A stretch of 64,000 bases of DNA from Symsagittifera roscoffensis (lineage: Eukaryota > Xenacoelomorpha > Acoela > Convolutidae): contig NC_087065.1 of the NCBI RefSeq assembly GCF_963678635.1, forward strand, positions 70,759,573 to 70,823,572, in the 5' to 3' direction. The position numbers were made by a program, and so were the translations under genes. The notes below the pieces were generated by a model that worked only from the letters and a program-made list of their open reading frames with translations, had not been told where the DNA came from and did not search any database. Below, piece after piece: positions 57,102-64,000 of the stretch. How positions within the stretch are numbered: position 1 is the stretch's first letter; each line of letters opens with the position of its first letter.

Positions 57102-57271
57102 GGTGCAGATTTGATACTGATAACATGGAAATAGTGGCTCACGAGAAGGAAGAGCTATGGACTCATGGACTGGCCATATATGGATCCACTCCTGATGACG
57201 TCAGGGGAAAGGGAGTCCTTTTACCACAATATCCATCCTTCATTTCATGGATCTACGAAGGTAATCAGTAA
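57102..57271 (+). pseudogene. S1 protease-homolog last exon, active Ser replaced
   Basis: A weak acceptor (AAATTAG) is followed by an open frame to TAA. It reads CRFDTDNMEIVAHEKEELW, then HGLAIYGSTPDDVRGKGVLL, then a final SFISWIYE helix. This matches the last part of the S1 fold (Cys191 to the C-terminal helix). The catalytic GDSGGP block reads FDTDNM, so Ser195 would be Thr and the Gly residues are lost. It would be a non-catalytic homolog or a pseudogene piece. Only this exon, and possibly 56180-56308, was found; the rest of the domain is absent. A MITE begins 15 bp after its stop. Confidence 0.4.
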
Positions 57272-57285
57272 TCAAGTCATCCAAT

Positions 57286-57930
57286 CAGTAGCGGACTTAG
57301 GGGGGGGGGGGGGGCTCTCTTCCCTCAGGCATTCCACCCCCTGCCGACCCTCTTTGCACTATTTTGAGATATACCTTTTTTTGTGCAGCGTAAAAATTTT
57401 CTTACAGGGCCTTCGGCGCCAATATTTATTAATTTGAAGTGGAAGCGCGCGCCAAAAATACGCAATCATTTGGACAAAAATTTCCGAAAAATGCCTAAAA
57501 ACGCCTTTTTTGGCCTGTTTTTTTTCAAAAGTTTGCCTGCGGTGCAGAAAATTTGGTCCAAATGATGTCTTTAGAGTGCTTTGGGAGAGCTCGGAAAAAA
57601 TTGTACAATTTTGAGATATACATTTTGGCTGACGGACCGTAAAATTTTCTTAAGGCGCCTTTGGCGCCAATATCTACTATTTCTGAGTGGGGAGCGCGCG
57701 CCGAAAACATCTAATTTTTTGTTCGAGTTTTCTTAAAAAATGCCTGAAAACGCCATCTTTGGCCTTTTTGTTTCAAAATTCTGCCTGCGGTGCAGAAAAT
57801 TTGGCTAAAACAGGGTCACTTAAGTGCTTTGGGAGAGCTCAGAAAATCAATTTAGTCATTCTTAAAAAAAGGTCGACAAAATTTCCGATAATTTTAATCC
57901 CTCCTCGAGAAAATCCTAGATCCGCCCCTG
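57286..57930 (+). mobile_element. hAT-like MITE with internal duplication and 8-bp target duplication
   Basis: 645 bp, from CAGTAGCGGACTTAGG to TAGATCCGCCCCTG, flanked by CATCCAAT on both sides (57278-57285 and 57931-57938). The TTTTGAGATATAC through GGTGCAGAAAATTTGG segment occurs twice inside, which explains its near double length. Confidence 0.85.
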
Positions 57931-58393
57931 CATCCAATCACATGTTACTATTTATATGTTAAGAAATATGTCCCTTTCTGAGCAAATTAGAGGTGTGTCT
58001 AAGAGTTCTTTGAAAAGTAACCAGTGGCTGGCGCAATTTTTTTACAAGGGACAACTTTTGTTGTTATTTTTTCTTGTTGTTTTTGTTGTTGTTTTTCCAG
58101 TCTTAAGTCATCCACGCCCCTGTTTACATAGCAGGAAGCTCCTTTAGAAAATATGTGACAGTCATAATTGTCGGGCGGGGTTACTAGTTATAGGCATATT
58201 ATAGTATAACTATGAAAAGCATATTATGACCCTTCTGTTACTCAATAAAAAAATTTGAGTGAATAGTCCGATTATAAAAACAAGACTAGTCGTACATCAA
58301 AGCAAAGCCCTGAGTATTGCGACTGCCATTTAATAGATATCAAATAGTTTTTGGTTGAAAAAATTTTGTGACTCTAAATTTTGGACGAAAAGA

Positions 58394-58549
58394 CTGCTCG
58401 TATATTGGGACAAGGCCTTGACTGTTCCGACTGCACTTAAAGGCCAACTAAAAAATATAATAGTAAAATAACTCGTATATTGGGGCAAGGTCATGACTGT
58501 TCCGACTGCACTTAAAGGCCAACTAAAAAATATATTAGTAAAATAAATG
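58394..58549. repeat. 78-bp tandem duplication of a repeat terminus
   Basis: Two copies of CTCGTATATTGGGACAAGGC through AAAGGCCAACTAAAAAATAT. The text is related to the start of the ~535-bp repeat. A further degenerate start lies at 58280-58340. Confidence 0.85.
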
Positions 58550-58661
58550 ACGAAATAATCGGAAAAAAGGATTTTTATTTCTATTTTTTTTTTCATTTTG
58601 TCACCCCACTTGCTCTGTAAGATAAAGGTGTGTTTAGCGTCTCTTACTTGCTGTAAAAAGA

Positions 58662-59075
58662 CCAAGACTGCTCGCATCAGGGCGAAGCCCTGAAAAATCC
58701 GACTGTCTTGTAAGGTCTATAGAACAGTAATAACATTAAACAAATTAAATGTAATAAAATAAAAATAAAATTTTTTAAATTAAAATTTTTGTGAAAATCA
58801 TCCTCCCACACGCCATATAAAGCACTACGTTATAGATTTCGCTCCCATTAACAAATAAATTTGGCAAATAAGCTTCTTTTAACCAATTCGGAACAATTTT
58901 TAGGACGGATTAAATCTTCGCCTACGCGTTAATAGCGCAAAATATATCGCGCGTTAATTGTCATAAATTCGCCAAAATGGTAATCTTTAAAGAACCAGAA
59001 GTTTACGGAAAAAAAATCACACATAAAAATGTTTTTATAAATTTAAGCTCAAGAAAACAATATCTTTGCGTAGGC
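58662..59075 (+). repeat. ~535-bp repeat family, forward copy, right end lost
   Basis: Starts CCAAGACTGCTCGCATCAGG with hairpin CAGGGCGAAGCCCTG and keeps the ACGCGTTAATAGCGCA palindrome region. Confidence 0.75.
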
Positions 59076-59189
59076 GCCAAGCGAATTTGGGATAGTCCGC
59101 ACAACCCCCGATTAATCCAGGTGCCAACCCCACTCGAAGAATGAGTGGTATGAACATTAAAAAAAACTAGTGAGCATTAACTTCCCTCA

Positions 59190-60122
59190 TTTTTTTCGAA
59201 AGTTGGAAAGAGTCTCAAGTACGAAAGTAAGGGAATATTTGTGCTCGGGGTGGGTTTTTTTCTTCAGACAAATTTCGTCTTTTTAACTAGCCAATTTTGA
59301 CGGAATTTTTTATATCATTCGAAAGGTATTGTTGTCATGAGGTCAAATTTGAAAAGATGTTTCACCTGTGATCATTTTTTGTAAAGTTATGAGGGTTTAA
59401 AGGTTGCCATTTTGACCAATTTGGGACAATTAACGCGCGATATAATTCGAGCTAATAACGCGTAAGCGGAGATTTAATCCGTCTTAGAAATCGTTCCAAG
59501 TTGGTTGAAAGAAGCTTATTTGACATAATTGATTTGTGACAAGGAGCAAAATTTATCCTTTTGTACTTTATAGGGCGTGTGGAGTGATGATTTTTGTTTG
59601 AAAAATGTCAAATTTTAAAGAAAAAAAATTGCATCATATTTTTGTACATTGAGTTATGACCTATTGGTTATACTCATAGAGTAATTTCAGATAAGGTACA
59701 CCGTCTGCTCGTCACACTATCTTATTTTCGGCCGGATAGATTCGTGCAACTTCTCAGTCTAATACCGATCTTAATCTTAGTCTTATATCTCCTAGTCTCA
59801 ATAGATCTAGTGTATACTGGTTTATGCGAGTTAGTTCTTGGAGTTTATCCAGAAGGAGAACAACTGTATTCAAAGTTTTCTTTTAATTGTTCTGGTGCTG
59901 AAACTAGAAGTAGTTTCAACACTTACTCAATGCTAGAGATGGAATATGATTGGTTAGTTATAAGTATTTTATAGTGATAATCTATCATCAATATAATTGG
60001 TTTATAAATACTAGTTTAGAACTGGTTCCAACATTTAATTTTTTTATGTTATTACTGCTCCATAAACCTTAAAAGGCAGTCGGAACATTCAGGGCTTCGC
60101 CCAGATTTGAGCAGTCTTGTTT
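59190..60122 (-). repeat. ~535-bp repeat family, reverse copy split by a solo LTR
   Basis: The first part (59190-59649) and last part (60031-60122) together make one copy ending CAGGGCTTCGCCCAG and GAGCAGTCTTGT. The LTR interrupts it at an ACATTTAATTTTTT-like site found whole in other copies. Confidence 0.85.
59650..60030 (-). mobile_element. Solo LTR with 4-bp target duplication
   Basis: 381 bp, TG...CA ends, flanked by ACAT on both sides (59646-59649, 60031-60034). It matches the LTR at 63075-63484 (shared AGTTGCACGAATCTATCCGG, ACGAGCAGACGGTGTACC and AATTACTCTATGAGT). It probably arose by recombination between the two LTRs of a lost element. Confidence 0.85.
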
Positions 60123-60261
60123 TATTTTAGTTACCGTTTTTCAGTGACTTTCATTTTACTGTAAGTTTTATTGAAAAAGTTTAATGCATAGTTTGTAGTT
60201 CAAATCAAGTGCTGCTGTTTTTGTCAGCGAATGAACTAAAAGTGTGTAAACGTGCTAAAAT

Positions 60262-60694
60262 TTCATGCCATATGCAGTTAATTTGCTGCCGGTTTCCCTC
60301 CCGTTTTATCAAAACTTTAATTTTGAGCAGAAGTACTTAGTTTCTATCAAAAGTTCAGACAAAAAATGCTTCAGGCAATGTTTAAGTTGGGCAGAAACGT
60401 TTTTTAGAATTTTTTTAAATATGATTGCTGATCAACGGCAAAAGAAAACTGCTTCTAAATTGGTAGCAAAATTCGTATCGAAAGTCGGAACAATAAAAAT
60501 TGATGCCAGATGCAATTAATTTGCTGCCGGTCTCCATTCCATATTATCAAAAATTTTGTTTTGAGCAGAAATACTTAGTTTAAATCAAAAGTTCAGACCA
60601 AAAATGCTTCAAGCAATGTTTAAATTGGGCAGAAAGAAACGTTTGGTAGAATCTTTTTAAATGTGATTGCTGATCTACGGCAAACAAAACTGCT
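60262..60694. repeat. ~200-bp tandem duplication
   Basis: 60262-60463 and 60501-60694 share TTAATTTGCTGCCGGT, AAAATGCTTC, TTTAAGTTGGGCAGAAA-like text and GATTGCTGATC. A terminus scrap of the ~535-bp repeat (CGTATCGAAAGTCGGAACAA) separates them. The ORF at 60265-60519 spans the junction and is not thought to be a gene. Confidence 0.8.
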
Positions 60695-60781
60695 TTTAAT
60701 TTAAATTTTTGATTATTTTTTAGGCCGTGTAAAAACTCTAATTCTCACCTGTTTCTAGGTTTTGCTGTTGTTTTTTTCCAG

Positions 60782-61098
60782 GTTATATCGCCAGATTTCG
60801 AAACAGCATAAAATTCAGAGATGACATCTGGGCAGAAGCCAATTTTGTCATGACTAAATTAAGACAACATTACGATTGTGTGCCGTATTCTAATTGCACG
60901 GCTGTGATGCTTCACCTGAGAATGGCGGGATACTCGAAACACCTGGCGAAGTATAATTGGGGAATAGACGTTATTCGGAAAACGAACTACATTCAGAAAG
61001 CACTACGACATATACGAAATAATTATGATGTTAGTCCCGAAGTCAGGCTACTGGATTTTATTTCATTTTTCACGAGCGAGATGCGGCCGTTTTGCAAG
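60782..61098 (+). CDS. GT11-like glycosyltransferase, exon C
   Basis: A strong acceptor (TTTTTTTCCAG) enters in phase 1, matching exon B. The exon encodes YIARFRNSIKFRDDIWAEAN, CVPYSNCTAVMLHLRMAGY, and a TNYIQKALRHIRNNYD helix followed by LLDFISFFTSEMRPFC. In GT11 enzymes the core order is V-H-V-R-R-x-D-Y, then Y-[IL]-x-x-A, then a strand ending T-S; here the sugar-nucleotide motif reads LHLRMAGY. The frame stops at 61101, but a GTAAAA donor at 61099 fits continuation into a further exon, and the C-terminal half of the family fold is not seen before the window ends. Confidence 0.58.
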
Positions 61099-61482
61099 TA
61101 AAACACCCCAATTGAGATTTTTAGTGAAGCACTGAGTCGAAACCGGCCCGGTTTTGGTCGATAACGTCGTAACATTGGTCGATAGCTTAATCGAAACCTA
61201 AGTTGAAATCACTCTGCAACTAAAACGGTTTATCCAACCGAAAGTCGTAAAAAAAAGATTTTCATATTGCGTTTGTCGCTTTTTTTGGTTTTCACAACTA
61301 TTAGCCCTTGTGGCGAGCTTAAATGAATAGACAAAACCATTGCCTCTCAAATCTTGTAGCAATTTTTTTTTTCCAACGGTACCCTTTTTTTGACCAATTA
61401 AGTCTAAATTTGGGCAAATTAAATCTAAGGATGCCTTCTGTGTGAATCTAAACTGATTTTAAAAGAGCTGCGAAAAGGGGCA

Positions 61483-61858
61483 GTACAACAGTGCCGAAGT
61501 ACAACAGTGCCGAAAATGAAAACTTTGTTCAACAGTGCCGAAAAACAAAACTTTGTTCAACAGTGCCAAAAATTTGAACAAATTTCAATATAATAAGTGC
61601 GGCAATCAAAAATTAAACAGCTATCGTTTACAATCTTCATTGGCACTTAAAGATTTTGGAAGAGAAAATTTGCAATTTAGACGTTTTGGCGCCAAAATAA
61701 TTTTTTAATTTGCTGTTGCAGCGCAGTTTGGTGCCGAAATTGGAGTGATTTTCTTTGATAATTAGCGTCAGTAATTTCCCGCTCTTTACAAAATGCGTGT
61801 AAATTATTCTGAAAATTTCACGCCTTTTTCGGCATGTTGTACTTCGGCACTGTTGAAC
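61483..61858. repeat. Foldback element with ACAACAGTGCCGAA termini
   Basis: The left terminus has two adjacent units GTACAACAGTGCCGAA and two more spaced units. The right terminus (61826-61858) is the same pair inverted (TTCGGCATGTTGTAC, TTCGGCACTGTTGAAC). The 34-bp ends match at about 31 positions by eye. No gene inside; the 95-codon minus frame at 61637-61924 crosses the end. Confidence 0.8.
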
Positions 61859-62012
61859 GCCCCCGGCAAAAAACAACAGGATTTTTGGAGGCCTATAAAA
61901 TTGCCTAAAAATTTTTTTTCTCACAAAAATGCCTTCAAAAAGCTGTTATTGCTTTGAAACTTTTTGTTAAAAAAAACTTCTGGGAAGTTTGAATAGCCAA
62001 AATAGCTGATTA

Positions 62013-62484
62013 TTGTTCCGTCTTTCGATACGAAAGTAACGGAATATTTGTGCTCGGGGTGGGTTTTTTTTTCTTCAGACAAATTTCGACCTTTTAATTA
62101 GCCATTTTTGACAATTTTTTTTAATATCATTCAAAAGGTATTGTTATCCTGAGCTTATTTTGGCCATTTTTACCAATTTCGGACAATTAACGCGCGATAT
62201 AATTAACGCGTAAGCGGAGATTTAATCCGTCTTATAAATCGTTCCAAATTGGTTGAACGAAGCTTATGTGCCATAATTGCTTTGTTACAAGGAACGAAAT
62301 CTATCTTTTTGAACTTTATATGGCGTGTGGGGGATGATTTTCATTAAAAAATTTCAAATTTTAGAAGAAAAAAATTTTCATTTCATTTTATTTCTTTTAA
62401 TTTTATATGTTATTACTGCTGCTCCATAAAACTTAAAAGGTAGTCGGAACATTCAGGGCTTCGCCCTGATACGAGCAGTCTTGT
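62013..62484 (-). repeat. ~535-bp repeat family, reverse copy with internal deletion
   Basis: Runs from TTGTTCCGTCTTTCGATACG to CAGGGCTTCGCCCTG and GATACGAGCAGTCTTGT. About 60 bp are missing around the central palindrome. Confidence 0.85.
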
Positions 62485-63074
62485 TCTATGTTTATGCAGA
62501 ATAGTCTGAATTTAGGCCACACTTAATTTTTAGAAAGCCGATCCTCAAAAACTTACGTGTACAGCCACTGAATAGCAGCCCCAGTTGAAAATATTGCTTA
62601 AAAACCTGGACCTGCTTGGAGTTACTCCAGACTTGATTAAATAATTATAAAAACAGATATTTGGGCTTAACGAGATCAAAAAATTTTCAAATTATTGGAA
62701 AGTTCCGCTCCAATCCTAATACACGAATTTTCAATTGGTGCGCGCTAAAAAGTGTCCTAAATGGTGATTATTTTTTCAAGTAAGGGTGTTAATTGTTTAT
62801 TAAATGACAACTTCGCTCAAAAAGTGATTGAAATAGTCAATTCCATATAATAAAATTACGCACGTTTGCTAGACAAAAAATTGGATTAGGTGTTTAATTT
62901 TAAAATTACTTGTCATTCCTACAGAGAGTGAAAAAAAACTATGAGTTAGCTGGTGTTTTTCCCACCCAATTCTTACAATCTTCGAAAAAAAACTCATAGG
63001 GGATCGAACATACTGTTGTTTCAAAAACCTATCAACCGCGGATCGAATTTTGAAAAAAAAAAATATTTCAAAAA
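62485..63074. other. No gene recognised
   Basis: AT-rich spacer between a repeat copy and the LTR. No ORF or missing GT11-like exon was recognised. Confidence 0.4.
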
Positions 63075-63484
63075 TGGAACCTGATCTAAACTACATTTTA
63101 TGATTGGATAATTTAGATATTTTACCAATGTAAAGTATTTAATATTAACCAATCATGATCCATCTAACTAACAACCCACTTATTTGTAAGTGCTGAAGTT
63201 ACTTGTAATTTCAGCACCAGAGAGATTTGAATTTAACTTAGAAATTAGTTGACTCTCCAAGAAGACTTCAGCTGCCGCAATAAACCAGTATACCCTAGAT
63301 CTATTGAGCCTAGCAGAGACTAGTTAAACAACCTGAGACTAGATAGTATAAGAGTAAGATTAGGATCGGTATTAGACTAAGAAGTTGCACGAATCTATCC
63401 GGCCGAAAATAAGATAGCGTGACGAGCAGACGGTGTACCCTATCCGAAATTACTCTATGAGTTAACCAACTCGGTCCTAACTCA
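63075..63484 (+). repeat. LTR of the right-edge retroelement
   Basis: Begins TGGAACCTGATCTAAACTAC and ends CGGTCCTAACTCA. It contains AATAAA near 63280 and the same conserved block as the solo LTR at 59650-60030. Confidence 0.8.
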
Positions 63485-63486
63485 TC

Positions 63487-63496
63487 TGGTGCGACC
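63487..63496 (+). other. Primer binding site
   Basis: TGGTGCGACC lies two bases after the LTR and would pair with a tRNA 3' end GGTCGCACCA. Confidence 0.65.
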
Positions 63497-63571
63497 ATAA
63501 GTCTCGAACAAGACCTTAATAGCTTAGAATTAACCAAAATCGATTAGAAATTAGACAAAAACATTTACAAA

Positions 63572-63805
63572 ATGTTATACGACAATAATTTAATCGAAAT
63601 GTCTCTACGACTCAATAGATCAGAGCCAATATTCCGAACCATAACAGAACTACCCGGAATTGGAAGAAGACCTCGAACCAGAGACGACATACGACAAAGT
63701 AGAAACTTACCATATAGTTATATGATAGTTCGGCAAAAGCCAACACAAACTTTTGTATTTAGAATACTACTAGCAATGAATTTAGATTTTCATTTGCAAA
63801 CATAA
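63572..63805 (+). CDS. Gag-like N-terminal frame, short
   Basis: A 77-codon ATG frame after the primer site (SLRLNRSEPIFRTITELPGI, then GRRPRTRDDIRQSRN) is basic and G+C-richer than what follows. Position supports a gag start. No gag domain or zinc knuckle is reached before the stop. Confidence 0.4.
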   Translation: MLYDNNLIEMSLRLNRSEPIFRTITELPGIGRRPRTRDDIRQSRNLPYSYMIVRQKPTQTFVFRILLAMNLDFHLQT

Positions 63806-64000
63806 AATTTTGAAGTCAATGTTCAAAATCATTCCAGGCGCTAAACAAAATTATTAATATACAATAACGATTGATAAAAAGATCTAAGATCGTTTTCCTA
63901 AATTCTGCAGTAATATACAAAACATGTTTGAAAAATATTTATTGAAAAATAAAAATAAAAATTAGTAGCATGACAATAAATGGTTAGTAATCATAAATCA

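Larger units (their letters stand above)
63075..64000 (+). mobile_element. LTR retroelement, 5' end, runs off the window
   Basis: It comprises a 410-bp LTR (63075-63484), a primer site and a short gag-like frame. After 63805 the sequence turns AT-rich and non-coding, so it may be truncated or decayed. The superfamily cannot be named without pol. Confidence 0.7.

Noticed and set aside
60265-60519. 84-codon ORF
   Set aside because: It spans the junction of a ~200-bp tandem duplication and a repeat-terminus scrap.
63310-63537. 75-codon minus ORF similar to the 59744-59974 frame
   Set aside because: Both are readings of the same LTR in reverse. The similarity is from the repeat, not a gene family.
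1-64000. tRNA and rRNA genes
   Set aside because: No cloverleaf with A and B boxes or rRNA core sequence was recognised. Primer-site text beside the LTRs only mimics tRNA ends.

Overview
The window looks like about 64 kb of an AT-rich animal (metazoan) nuclear genome. The evidence is spliced genes with GT/AG introns, TATAAATA boxes, AATAAA poly(A) signals, secreted and GPI-type proteins, LTR retrotransposons and many non-autonomous repeats, with one 200-N assembly gap (51272-51471). The gene families seen (mesothelin/stereocilin superfamily, Frizzled-type cysteine-rich domain, trypsin-like S1 protease, GT11-like fucosyltransferase) point to an invertebrate animal. A tunicate or another deuterostome is possible, but the sequence does not prove it. 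Most of the window is repeats.

Region by region. 0-6.5 kb: decayed sequence with one hAT-like MITE, an old tandem duplication and a possible broken exon. 6.5-11.8 kb: a minus-strand trypsin-like protease gene. Its signal-peptide exon (11577-11681) lies about 4.2 kb from the catalytic exon (6549-7343), and copies of a ~535-bp repeat fill the intron. 12.8-19.2 kb: a structurally complete but coding-dead Ty3/gypsy element with 204/203-bp LTRs and a 5-bp target duplication. 19.2-26 kb: MITEs, a perfect 17-bp hairpin and one possible hidden exon. 26.2-30.1 kb: a large intronless gene for a 1313-residue (or 1268-residue) mesothelin/stereocilin-family protein with a C-terminal GPI-type signal. 30-42 kb: repeat-rich. 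It holds foldback-like elements, an inverted pair of the ~535-bp repeat, a CG-rich TCGCGA array and a ~1.6-kb unit present two and a half times. 42-47 kb: a two-exon gene for a small secreted Frizzled-type CRD protein, and a downstream duplicate that is frameshifted and lacks exon 2. 47-51 kb: a possible coiled-coil (Q-SNARE-like) terminal exon, then a large foldback element. 51.4-61.1 kb: three phase-compatible exons of a GT11-like (alpha-1,2-fucosyltransferase family) gene whose 5' part is lost in the gap and whose 3' part is not found. A small S1-protease-homolog exon lies in its second intron. 59-64 kb: a solo LTR nested in a ~535-bp repeat, and the 5' end of a retroelement of the same family running off the right edge.

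The most unusual pattern is a set of foldback-like elements. Each has termini made of short tandem repeats in inverted orientation, and the repeated motif is different at nearly every locus. Examples are 32235-33113, 35119-35850, 40417-40698, 46551-46742, 47402-48081, 51798-52000 and 61483-61858. The genes are unrelated in function apart from being mostly secretory or cell-surface. Nothing suggests an operon or a shared pathway.
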